Shown: in pieces, positions 6,925 to 12,679 of the stretch
How positions within the stretch are numbered: position 1 is the first letter of the stretch
Layout: each line of letters begins with the position of its first letter
Origin: a virus
DNA: 20,122 nt
Virus record (IMG/VR): IMGVR_UViG_3300031840_000354
Location: 1-20,122 of that record
Direction: 5' to 3' (one strand)
Notes under the pieces: model-generated
What the model was told of the DNA's origin: nothing
Seen by the model: only the letters and a program-made list of their open reading frames with translations
Database searches by the model: none
Made by a program: the position numbers and the translations under genes

Positions 6925-7556
6925 AGTTCCCCCATAATTTCGTGAATTTTTGGTACTCGTTTGTGTTGCTCAATAAAGGCTCTTGCCTTTGGAAAAACAA
7001 TATCAAATTTTAATTTCAAGTCTTTCCCTTGCATATACTTTTCATACTCTTGCCTACTGTAATGGACTGGTTGTCCCAATGCACTTGACACCGCTAGGTT
7101 TAACACCTGTAAATACTGCATATCCACCTTAATTTCTGGTGTCGTTACCTTACTTTCCGCTTGTGTTTGATATTGCTCTTGGTGTTCCTTATCCATATGG
7201 TTGAACGCAACAGCAGGTAGTTCTTCCCCTCGTGGTACTTCATCTAGTCCATCTAAATACAAGACTTGTCGTCTACCTGTTTTCCACTTACTGATCTGTT
7301 TTAACTGCCATTTCTTTTCTAAATCTCGGATCAGTCCTAACTGTTTAAACTTGGTGAAAGCATTTGAAACTTGCTCCCTTGTTAGTCCGCACCTGTTCCC
7401 AATACTTTCAGCAGTAGCAAAGACTAGCCCTTGTCTATTGGTGTAAGTACACATCGCAATGAACGCAACAAGCTGTGTCTTGTTGAGCTTGGTGTGTAGC
7501 TTACATACCCTTACGGGCAGGATGCTGTATAGCGGTTGCCCGTCTGGGGTACTCAA
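6921..7556 (-). CDS. Winged-helix DNA-binding protein, replication-initiator-like
   Basis: The 211-aa product opens with TTG at 7556, which overlaps the TGA of the upstream zinc-ribbon gene (TTGA); no closer ATG or GTG is available. Residues about 25-80 form a winged helix-turn-helix: L-N-K-T-Q-L-V-A-F-I-A-M, A-T-A-E-S-I-G-N-R-C-G-L-T-R-E-Q-V-S-N-A-F-T-K-F-K-Q-L-G-L-I-R. This resembles the N-terminal domain of phage replication proteins of the lambda O or DnaD-like kind. The C-terminal half (Y-L-Q-V-L-N-L and K-F-D-I-V-F-P-K-A-R-A-F-I) may bind a partner such as the helicase. If it is the initiator, the repeats at 8231-8440 are its likeliest target. That is inference from location. Confidence 0.65.
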   Translation of the reverse strand: MSTPDGQPLYSILPVRVCKLHTKLNKTQLVAFIAMCTYTNRQGLVFATAESIGNRCGLTREQVSNAFTKFKQLGLIRDLEKKWQLKQISKWKTGRRQVLYLDGLDEVPRGEELPAVAFNHMDKEHQEQYQTQAESKVTTPEIKVDMQYLQVLNLAVSSALGQPVHYSRQEYEKYMQGKDLKLKFDIVFPKARAFIEQHKRVPKIHEIMGEL

Positions 7557-7741
7557 GTGTTACCCCTTTCTAATTTTTCAATACAATCCCAACAGTAAAA
7601 TCCCTCGTAATGTTCATCATTTATGCAAGGGTATGGTTTACCCTCAATTTCTTCTGTTATTTCTGTTGCATACAAGAATGGTTTTTCACACTCCTCACAA
7701 TTTCTTTTGTCATCAAATACTGGTTTATTTGCATAACTCAT
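7553..7741 (-). CDS. Small zinc-ribbon-like protein (62 aa)
   Basis: I use ATG 7741, with GGGGG 6 bases upstream; the GTG at 7744 just before it is a less likely start. The product has C-E-E-C near the N-terminus and Y-C-W-D-C-I-E-K-L near the C-terminus, with one more Cys in the middle (Y-P-C-I-N-D-E-H-Y). Two C-x-x-C pairs suggest one zinc ion held in a ribbon. It is acidic overall, so direct DNA binding is not obvious. Its TGA overlaps the TTG start of the winged-helix gene. The function is unknown. Confidence 0.68.
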   Translation of the reverse strand: MSYANKPVFDDKRNCEECEKPFLYATEITEEIEGKPYPCINDEHYEGFYCWDCIEKLERGNT

Positions 7742-7751
7742 CACTTACCCC

Positions 7752-7844
7752 CTATCTGTAAATTAAAAGAATAACCCCCACAGCGATCAGTGCTATAGGG
7801 ATTGATACTAAAATTAAAAGCTTTATAAATAATATTGGGTGCAT
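7752..7844 (-). CDS. 30-aa single-pass membrane peptide
   Basis: ATG 7844 to TAG 7752 encodes a 30-aa peptide that is almost wholly hydrophobic (L-L-I-L-V-S-I-P-I-A-L-I-A-V-G-V-I-L-L-I) with a final Y-R. This is a clear transmembrane helix with a short basic end. GGGG lies 8 bases before the ATG. It sits 3 bp after the preceding gene and 10 bp before the zinc-ribbon gene, filling what would otherwise be a gap in the operon. It could be a holin-like or superinfection-exclusion peptide, but it has no family signature and its position among early genes argues against lysis. Confidence 0.55.
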   Translation of the reverse strand: MHPILFIKLLILVSIPIALIAVGVILLIYR

Positions 7845-7847
7845 TTT

Positions 7848-8138
7848 CTATACCCCATTTTGTATTGATTTATTAATAGTCTTTTTAATATGTCTAGGTA
7901 AATAATCAAATCTTTTAATATATCCATTACTTCCAATACAAAAAGAACCTAGTCTTTGACAGTCAATCATTGAATAAATTGATCCAGTTATTTTACCGTC
8001 TATATGTTCTTTCCTTGAAATTTCAAAAAATTTATCTTCACTTATTTTGTTACAAATATCAAAATTATAAGTAGTATTTAATAACTTCTGTATTTCATTT
8101 AAAGTATTATCAGCATATTGTGTACAGCTATAACCCAT
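7848..8138 (-). CDS. Conserved hypothetical protein, first gene of the leftward replication operon
   Basis: The 96-aa product starts M-G-Y-S-C-T and contains K-F-F-E-I-S-R-K-E-H-x-D-G-K-I-T-G-S-I-Y, then L-G-S-F-C-I-G-S-N-G-Y-I-K-R-F. I recall similarly built small proteins (M-x-Y-x-C-T start, F-F-E-I-x-R-E-H-x-D-G-x-I-x-G, G-S-F-x-I-x-x-x-G) from plasmids and phages, often without known function. GAGGGG precedes the ATG by 8 bases, and a consensus sigma70 promoter lies 38 bp upstream. It is therefore probably one of the most strongly expressed early genes. Proximity to ardA makes an anti-defence role worth considering, but this is inference. Confidence 0.65.
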   Translation of the reverse strand: MGYSCTQYADNTLNEIQKLLNTTYNFDICNKISEDKFFEISRKEHIDGKITGSIYSMIDCQRLGSFCIGSNGYIKRFDYLPRHIKKTINKSIQNGV

Positions 8139-8175
8139 TTTAAGTACCCCTCTTGTTAATTTATGTTACCCCTTA

Positions 8176-8204
8176 ATTATACATCTAGTTTTTTCTATTG
8201 TCAA
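8176..8204 (-). promoter_or_regulatory. Consensus sigma70 promoter for the leftward replication operon
   Basis: On the minus strand TTGACA (8199-8204) and TATAAT (8176-8181) match the sigma70 consensus at every base, with an ideal 17-bp spacer. Transcription would begin near 8169, about 30 bases before the ATG at 8138. Upstream promoter strength and early timing are inferred from the consensus match. Confidence 0.85.
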
Positions 8205-8210
8205 TAGAAA
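8192..8210. promoter_or_regulatory. 19-bp palindrome over the -35 box (candidate operator)
   Basis: TTTCTATTG and CAATAGAAA form a perfect 9+1+9 palindrome centred on 8201, inside the -35 hexamer. A dimeric repressor bound here would block RNA polymerase. Candidate binders in the window are the ribbon-helix-helix protein (5447-5629) and the winged-helix protein (6921-7556). No direct evidence links them to the site. Confidence 0.6.
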
Positions 8211-8220
8211 TATCTATAAT

Positions 8221-8440
8221 TATGTTTCAGCATTGCATATTAGCACTCGCAAGGATGAAGTGCTAAAACTCAACACTTCATCAACATAGCAACATTGCAT
8301 ATCGCTAAAAAAAGAATATAAAAATCAATGCTTTAACACTTCATCAACATTGCAACATTGCATATTTGTACCTCAGCAACTCATCATCCGTATATTCACT
8401 GTTAAGTGAATACGGTGAAGTGTTGTACCTTGCTATGTTA
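8221..8440. repeat. Phased direct and inverted repeats (candidate origin or operator array)
   Basis: A 31-bp direct repeat occurs at 8272-8302 and 8335-8365 with one mismatch (8288 versus 8351). Its last ten bases, CATTGCATAT, occur a third time at 8231-8240. The three copies are 62 and 63 bp apart, six helical turns. GATGAAGTG at 8254-8262 is the inverse of CACTTCATC at 8274-8282. Inverted partial copies follow at 8415-8425 (GTGAAGTGTTG) and near 8429-8439 (TTGCTATGTT). A further imperfect hairpin lies at 8388-8412 (ATTCACT, loop, AGTGAAT). An A-rich stretch at 8306-8328 separates the long repeats. No gene is present in 8139-8582. The pattern resembles iterons of a replication origin, or sites for a regulator upstream of the promoter at 8176. 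Confidence 0.65.
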
Positions 8441-8503
8441 AGTGGGGTATGTTGAATCTTAAAAACCTTCCCACTTGTACTATCATTCGTTGTATTGGTG
8501 GAT

Positions 8504-8529
8504 AAAAAAAACCCTCATTTCTGAGGGTT
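8504..8529 (-). terminator. Rho-independent terminator after the ardA unit
   Basis: AACCCTCA (8510-8517) and TGAGGGTT (8522-8529) form a perfect 8-bp stem with a 4-base loop. Read leftward, the stem is followed by a T-run (complement of the A-run at 8504-8509). Two further short hairpins lie just upstream in the leftward transcript, at 8537-8550 (GGCTA/TAGCC) and 8558-8572 (TGGAG/CTCCA). Together they would end transcription from the ardA promoter before the repeat region. Confidence 0.85.
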
Positions 8530-8582
8530 AAAAGTTGGCTATGTGTAGCCTTTGAAGTGGAGTTATACTCCAATGAAAATTA

Positions 8583-8693
8583 CTATAATGCTAGTATTAC
8601 CATACACATAAATATTAAACTTGTAAAAAATATTATTGATCCTATAAATTCAAGTATAAAATTAATGATTATCTTTTTATCTTCTTTGTTCAT
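8583..8693 (-). CDS. 36-aa single-pass membrane peptide next to ardA
   Basis: ATG 8693 to TAG 8583 gives 36 aa: a charged start (M-N-K-E-D-K-K), then a long hydrophobic stretch from I-I-I-N-F-I-L to the C-terminus (I-I-F-F-T-S-L-I-F-M-C-M-V-I-L-A-L). GGGG precedes the ATG by 6 bases. It begins 9 bp after the ardA stop and lies inside the same terminated unit. A cytoplasmic charged end with a single membrane helix is likely. Possible roles are superinfection exclusion or membrane anchoring, neither of which is shown by the sequence. Confidence 0.58.
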   Translation of the reverse strand: MNKEDKKIIINFILEFIGSIIFFTSLIFMCMVILAL

Positions 8694-8702
8694 AATTTAC
8701 CC

Positions 8703-9239
8703 CTAAAAATGATTAAATATAAATACACCATAATTGGAAGATTCAACAACATAATAATGTTGTTCTAAATCTTTCGCGTATTTTTCATAATCAAAATAAT
8801 ATTGTAGGTGTTCTGGAATATTATAAAAACTATCACAATTGTGCAAAAAATCTTCCGCATATTGTTGAAAAGAATCATAATGACCTATACATAAATCTTC
8901 AATATCAGTTAATGAATCAATATCATTATTATATTGCAAATAAACATTGACCAATTCATAACCGTGTTCTTCTATTGCATTTTGTACTTTACATATATCT
9001 TCAATAGACGGATATTCACCTAAATTGTAAAAATTATCATAATCGTGAACCGCCCATTCATCTGCAAATGGTTGTTTTGATGTTTTTAAAACTTCATTGA
9101 TCTGTTCTTGTAGTTCTGTTTCATCACTTGATGGAATAATCCATTTTCCGTGTAAGATACCGCTATTATATGATGCTAAACAAGCAACATATATTTGTGG
9201 TTGTGTTTTTTCATTTTGTTTAATATTTGTATTTATCAT
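8703..9239 (-). CDS. ardA: Antirestriction protein ArdA
   Basis: The 178-aa, strongly acidic product matches the ArdA layout. It has P-Q-I-Y-V-A-C-L-A-S-Y-N-S-G-I-L-H-G-K-W at the start, then E-W-A-V-H-D-Y-D-N-F, G-E-Y-P-S-I-E-D-I and E-E-H-G. The C-terminal domain ends Y-F-D-Y-E-K-Y-A-K-D-L-E-Q and V-F-I-F-N-H-F. ArdA dimers imitate bent B-form DNA and occupy the DNA-binding groove of type I restriction-modification enzymes. Its length is close to the usual 160-170 aa. A good Shine-Dalgarno sequence (GAGAGGTGA) and a sigma70 promoter about 36 bp upstream indicate early, strong expression. It shares its unit only with a 36-aa membrane peptide. Confidence 0.9.
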   Translation of the reverse strand: MINTNIKQNEKTQPQIYVACLASYNSGILHGKWIIPSSDETELQEQINEVLKTSKQPFADEWAVHDYDNFYNLGEYPSIEDICKVQNAIEEHGYELVNVYLQYNNDIDSLTDIEDLCIGHYDSFQQYAEDFLHNCDSFYNIPEHLQYYFDYEKYAKDLEQHYYVVESSNYGVFIFNHF

Positions 9240-9274
9240 TGTTTCACCTCTCTTTTTATTTAACTTACATCTAT

Positions 9275-9302
9275 ATAATACTAGATATAACTAGTATGTC
9301 AA
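9275..9302 (-). promoter_or_regulatory. Sigma70 promoter for ardA with operator-like spacer palindrome
   Basis: On the minus strand TTGACA (9297-9302) and TATTAT (9275-9280) are 16 bp apart; the start site would be near 9268, about 29 bases before the ardA ATG. The spacer is almost filled by a perfect inverted repeat, ATACTAG (9278-9284) and CTAGTAT (9291-9297). Another TAGTAT half-site lies at 9303-9308. The -35 context CTATTGACA is shared with the replication-operon promoter at 8199-8207. Confidence 0.75.
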
Positions 9303-9672
9303 TAGTATAATAAAATTAATTTAATTCATTTATAATATAATGAGATTGCAAAGAGTAATATAGGTTCAATTAAATCCCCGTAAACATACATCATATAGAA
9401 AAATCTTAGATTATTACAGTATAACAATAAATAAAGTACATATTGACAGGAATATATTGCATTTAAACTATTGATTTAATTAGTATTATTGTATTACGCT
9501 TCGCATAATCGTTATTATGTTAAATAATACATCATTTCTAACAAAATCAATGACTTACTATAATTTCTAATATTAGAATGTGCTTATATGGGGGGTACCA
9601 TCAACCCCTTATTATGGGGAGTTGACACAAAATTTTTGTGATTTTTAGTGAAAACAGTTATATACTCGGTTT
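9303..9672. promoter_or_regulatory. Divergent control region before the packaging operon
   Basis: No gene is seen in this stretch, only very AT-rich DNA with rightward promoter-like elements. They are TTGACA at 9443-9448 with a weak -10 near 9464-9471, a perfect TATAAT at 9559-9564 with a poor -35, and TTGTGA (9636-9641), 17 bp, TATATA (9659-9664). Palindromes lie at 9565-9578 (TTCTAATATTAGAA) and 9626-9640 (CACAAAA T TTTTGTG). A G-run (9590-9595), C-run (9605-9608) and second G-run (9616-9619) can pair in two exclusive ways. Which promoter is used cannot be told from sequence alone. Confidence 0.5.
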
Positions 9673-10089
9673 ATGGCTAAATCATTATCATTACGAGAAG
9701 CTAAAGAGATACTGAAATCTCCAAACGAAGCAAAGCGACAAGCTGTTGAACAAGAGTTAGCAGCTATTGGTTCATCAGAACTAACGGATATTTTAAGCTG
9801 GGATGAGAATGGTCGCACCACAATGCTTGCATCAGACCAGATACCTGAGAAAGCTAGGCGTGGAATCAAGAAAATGAAGGTCACACCAACCAAATACGGC
9901 AACCAGTTGGAAGTTGAGATGTACGACAAGATTGCAGCACTACGCTTATTAGCAAAACATTACGGTATGCTGAATGTTGATACTTCACAGAACAGACCAT
10001 CCGTATTAGGCATCAACATATCTGGACCAGAAACGGTATATGAGGTAAGAGAAAAAAATGATGATGAGGAAACCGAAACAAAAGACTAA
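9673..10089 (+). CDS. terS: Terminase small subunit
   Basis: The 138-aa product begins with a helical region (S-L-R-E-A-K-E-I-L-K-S-P-N-E-A-K-R-Q-A-V-E-Q-E-L) and continues with I-P-E-K-A-R-R-G-I-K-K-M-K-V-T-P-T-K-Y-G-N-Q-L-E-V-E-M-Y-D-K-I-A-A-L-R-L-L-A-K. This is typical of small terminase subunits of phages of this type, with an acidic C-terminal tail. Small terminases bind the packaging start site and stimulate the large subunit. Its position one gene before the large subunit supports this. No Shine-Dalgarno sequence precedes the ATG, and a TATACT/TATATA box ends only 6-8 bases before it, so the mRNA may be leaderless. The stop overlaps the next gene by 32 bp. Confidence 0.75.
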   Translation: MAKSLSLREAKEILKSPNEAKRQAVEQELAAIGSSELTDILSWDENGRTTMLASDQIPEKARRGIKKMKVTPTKYGNQLEVEMYDKIAALRLLAKHYGMLNVDTSQNRPSVLGINISGPETVYEVREKNDDEETETKD

Positions 10090-10315
10090 GATTACCCTAG
10101 TGGTTTGGTATGATGCAGTTGCAGAAAATGGTTGGACTTCACAAGCAGATGCTAAACAAAACTGCAAACTAGATAGGTGTGTATCAGTTGGTCATTTGGT
10201 AGATAAAAACAAAGAAAGAATATTATTAGCTTGTACTAAGTCAGATGATGAATATAATGCAATGATAAACATTCCCAATGCGTGGATTGAAACCATCAAG
10301 GAATATAATTTATAA
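10058..10315 (+). CDS. Conserved small protein between terminase subunits
   Basis: The 85-aa frame starts with three ATG codons; GAGG about 11 bases upstream fits any of them. The product has a beta-rich start (I-T-L-V-V-W-Y-D-A-V), then C-V-S-V-G-H-L-V-D-K-N-K-E-R-I-L-L-A and Y-N-A-M-I-N-I-P-N-A-W-I-E-T-I. I recall comparable proteins beside terminase genes of many phages: W-x-D-A, S-x-G-x-L-V, and a closing I-P-x-x-x-I. Their function is not established. It begins within the small-subunit gene and its TAA overlaps the large-subunit ATG by one base (TAATG), so translation is probably coupled. Confidence 0.7.
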   Translation: MMMRKPKQKTKITLVVWYDAVAENGWTSQADAKQNCKLDRCVSVGHLVDKNKERILLACTKSDDEYNAMINIPNAWIETIKEYNL

Positions 10316-11871
10316 TGGCGAGAGTAAAGGGTAGTACCGATTTATCTAAACGCAAAACGAATCAGCATAAGCAATCTGATGTAACCGCACTGGATCTAGA
10401 CTTTAGCAAAAGTCCTACGGTGTGGAAGTTCCTAAATGACCAGTCTTTTGTGCGTGGTTTGATGGGACCTGTAGGTAGTGGTAAGTCTTATGCTTGTGCA
10501 TCTGAGATAATGTTACGTGCATTACAACAACCAGTATCACCACTGGACAACACTCGCCACAGTAGGTTTGTAATTGTGCGTAATTCTTATCCAGAACTAA
10601 GAACCACTACGATTAAGACTTGGTTAGAAATATTTGATGAAGCCACTTGGGGACCGATGCGTTGGTCACCACCACTAACACACCATATTCAGTTACCACC
10701 CAAAGGAAAATTAGCAGGATTGGATATGGAAGTGATCTTTTTAGCATTAGATACACCTAAAGATGTGCGTAAGTTATTGTCTTTGGAGCTAACAGGTGCC
10801 TGGGTAAATGAAGCCAGAGAACTGCCGAAGGCGGTCATTGATGGTTTAACACATAGGGTTGGTCGTTATCCAACCAAAGCACACGGTGGTTGTCAGCATC
10901 GTTTTATTATTATGGACACAAACCCACCTGATGATGACCATTGGTGGCACAGATTAGCAGAAAAAGAAAAGATGAAAGGTAAGTATGCTTGGAAGTTTTA
11001 TAAGCAACCTGGTGGGGTGAAAGAAGTAGATGCACAATATGAGGATGCGATTTTTGCTGGTGGTAAATACTGGGCGATCAATGACCGAGCAGAGAACATT
11101 GATAATCTAACCGAGGGGTACTATGAACAAATGCTTGGAGGAAAAAACTTAGACTGGATTCGTTGCTATGCTGGTGGCGAATATGTCTTTGTGCAAGAAG
11201 GACGAGCCGTTTGGCAGGAGTACACAGATTCGCTGATGAGTGAGGAAATTGAATATCTGCCTGAGTATCCAGTCCAAATCGGCTTGGACTTTGGTTTGAC
11301 ACCTGCGGCAGTGTTTGGTCAGCGATTGGATAATGGTCGTTGGCATATACTGCACGAACTGGTTACTTTTGATATGGGGTTAGAACGATTTACCACACAG
11401 CTCAAGATTGAAATCAATAAGATGTTTCCAAATGCGAAAGATATTAAGATCTGGGGTGATCCAGCAGGTAGTAAACGAGATGAAATCTTTGAGGTGACAG
11501 CATTTGACCATCTCAAAACACAAGGAATGAACGCTAGACCAACGGTGAGTAACGACTTTAAGGTGCGTAGAGAAGCAGGTGCAATGCCAATGAACCGATT
11601 GATTGGTGGTAAAGCAGGATTGATTGTGAATAAAAGCTGTTCAATGTTACGAAAAGCATTGGCAGGTGGGTATTATTTTAAGCGTGAAGCGATTGGTGCA
11701 GGGCAAGAACGCTTTAAAGATGTACCATTTAAAAATAATTTTTCACACATTGGTGATGCGTTTGGTTATTTGATGTTGGGTGGTGGTGAACACCGAATCT
11801 TAACTCGTAAAAATGCACAGTTTAATCAAGCACAACAAACCGTAGCGAAGGTGGACTTTAGTGTATTCTAA
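10315..11871 (+). CDS. terL: Terminase large subunit (packaging ATPase and nuclease)
   Basis: The 518-aa protein has an N-terminal ATPase with Walker A G-P-V-G-S-G-K-S (51-58), a Walker B-like G-A-W-V-N-E-A-R-E-L (161-170) with Glu167 as the probable catalytic acid, and coupling motif D-T-N-P-P (201-205). The C-terminal RNase H-like nuclease has acidic residues at Asp325 (G-L-D-F-G), Asp382 (W-G-D-P-A-G) and Asp481 (H-I-G-D-A-F). It pumps DNA into the prohead through the portal and cuts concatemers. All key residues are present and the length is usual, so it is predicted active. It starts on a TAATG overlap and its end overlaps the next frame. Confidence 0.93.
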   Translation: MARVKGSTDLSKRKTNQHKQSDVTALDLDFSKSPTVWKFLNDQSFVRGLMGPVGSGKSYACASEIMLRALQQPVSPLDNTRHSRFVIVRNSYPELRTTTIKTWLEIFDEATWGPMRWSPPLTHHIQLPPKGKLAGLDMEVIFLALDTPKDVRKLLSLELTGAWVNEARELPKAVIDGLTHRVGRYPTKAHGGCQHRFIIMDTNPPDDDHWWHRLAEKEKMKGKYAWKFYKQPGGVKEVDAQYEDAIFAGGKYWAINDRAENIDNLTEGYYEQMLGGKNLDWIRCYAGGEYVFVQEGRAVWQEYTDSLMSEEIEYLPEYPVQIGLDFGLTPAAVFGQRLDNGRWHILHELVTFDMGLERFTTQLKIEINKMFPNAKDIKIWGDPAGSKRDEIFEVTAFDHLKTQGMNARPTVSNDFKVRREAGAMPMNRLIGGKAGLIVNKSCSMLRKALAGGYYFKREAIGAGQERFKDVPFKNNFSHIGDAFGYLMLGGGEHRILTRKNAQFNQAQQTVAKVDFSVF

Positions 11872-12403
11872 AGAGATGCGAGGTAAAAGAGGGGTGTCAA
11901 AAACCTCGCAAAACCCTATAGGATTAGTAGAATTTTACAACAGTTTAAACCGCAATGAAAGAATTGTTTACCGAGATTACACCAATAATGATGCATATCA
12001 TTTAGATTATCGTGCTTTAGATGAAAGTTATTTTGAAAGTTATGATGCCACAGTAGCATATGTGGAAAGCCTACAAGCTGTTGGTCCAGCAATTACTATT
12101 ATCTACAATGAACAGATTGCAGCGTGCTGGGGGTTTGCTCAAGTGGTACCTGGTGTGTACGAAGCGTGGTGTTTGGGTAGTCAGTTATTTAATAAATATC
12201 CAGTAGCTACCACCAGAACTGCTAAGTTTGTGATTGAATGGGGTGCAAAGTACCTAGCAGCACACCGTATTCAAGTGACTGTTTTAGCTAGTAACAAAGT
12301 TGCAAACAACTGGGCATCTGTATTACAATTCAAGTACGAAGGTCTAATGAAACAGTTTGGACACGACAAACAAGATTATGTGATGTATGCAAAAATTTAT
12401 TAG
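11861..12403 (+). CDS. T7 gp13-like protein with GNAT-type fold
   Basis: The longest frame (GTG 11861) encodes 180 aa; ATG 11876 and GTG 11894 are alternative starts, the last with GAGG 10 bases upstream. Residues about 40-180 look like a GNAT acetyltransferase: A-I-T-I-I-Y-N-E-Q-I-A-A-C-W-G-F-A, then V-Y-E-A-W-C-L-G-S, then I-E-W-G-A-K-Y-L-A-A-H-R-I-Q-V-T-V, N-K-V-A-N-N-W-A-S-V-L-Q-F-K-Y-E-G-L-M-K and a final Y-V-M-Y-A-K. This matches the family of T7 internal virion protein gp13 (DUF2833), which is needed for virion assembly; enzymatic activity is not established there. A hairpin (11877-11910) covers the possible start region. Confidence 0.72.
   Translation: MYSKEMRGKRGVSKTSQNPIGLVEFYNSLNRNERIVYRDYTNNDAYHLDYRALDESYFESYDATVAYVESLQAVGPAITIIYNEQIAACWGFAQVVPGVYEAWCLGSQLFNKYPVATTRTAKFVIEWGAKYLAAHRIQVTVLASNKVANNWASVLQFKYEGLMKQFGHDKQDYVMYAKIY
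11877..11910 (+). promoter_or_regulatory. Hairpin over the start region of the gp13-like gene
   Basis: TGCGAGGT (11877-11884) and ACCTCGCA (11903-11910) form a perfect 8-bp stem around an 18-base loop. The left arm contains GAGG, the best ribosome-binding candidate for the GTG at 11894, and the loop contains that GTG. Folding would hide the site and could lower translation. This is a structural reading of the sequence with no functional proof. Confidence 0.45.
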
Positions 12404-12412
12404 GAGCAAATG

Positions 12413-12676
12413 ATGGGTGGTATATTATCTAAACCAAAGATTCCAGGTCCAAGTCCAGAACAGTTAAAAGCTGAAGAAGAAGCTAGAGTTGCACAAGCAG
12501 AACAGAAAGCATTGTTAGCAGAACAAGCAGAAACTGAAGAAGCAAAGAAACTGCGTGAAATGAAATCATTGCAAGAACGCAAAAGACGAGCCAGATATGG
12601 CGGTAAGCGTATGTTGCTAGCAGAAAGAGAAACACCAGAGATTGGTTTAGGACAACAAAGCGATACGCTAGGTTAA
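12413..12676 (+). CDS. Small charged helical protein in the virion operon
   Basis: Two ATG codons stand in tandem; I choose the second (12413) because GGAG then sits 6 bases away, against 3 for the first. The 87-aa product starts M-G-G-I-L-S-K-P-K-I-P-G-P, followed by an Ala/Glu/Gln-rich helix (residues about 17-60), a basic turn (R-K-R-R-A-R-Y-G-G-K-R) and a C-terminus of G-L-G-Q-Q-S-D-T-L-G. Similar small proteins with a Pro-rich start, a charged helix and a final L-G occur in podovirus structural operons. A minor virion or assembly role is likely; no function is known to me. Confidence 0.65.
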   Translation: MGGILSKPKIPGPSPEQLKAEEEARVAQAEQKALLAEQAETEEAKKLREMKSLQERKRRARYGGKRMLLAERETPEIGLGQQSDTLG

Positions 12677-12679
12677 ATT

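Noticed and set aside
7752-7844. Membrane peptide as a lysis holin
   Set aside because: It lies among early replication genes with no endolysin nearby, so a lysis role was not assigned.
8231-8365. Repeats as a possible CRISPR array
   Set aside because: Only two long copies plus one partial copy exist, no cas genes are near, and inverted copies are mixed in. This fits origin or operator repeats, not an array.
9517-9570. 17-codon rightward frame in the divergent control region
   Set aside because: No ribosome-binding site and very AT-rich; it overlaps a promoter-like -10 box and palindrome, so coding is unlikely.
11861-11894. Programmed frameshift joining terminase and the gp13-like protein
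   Set aside because: The terminase ends normally after its nuclease domain and the next protein has its own start candidates. No slippery sequence was seen.
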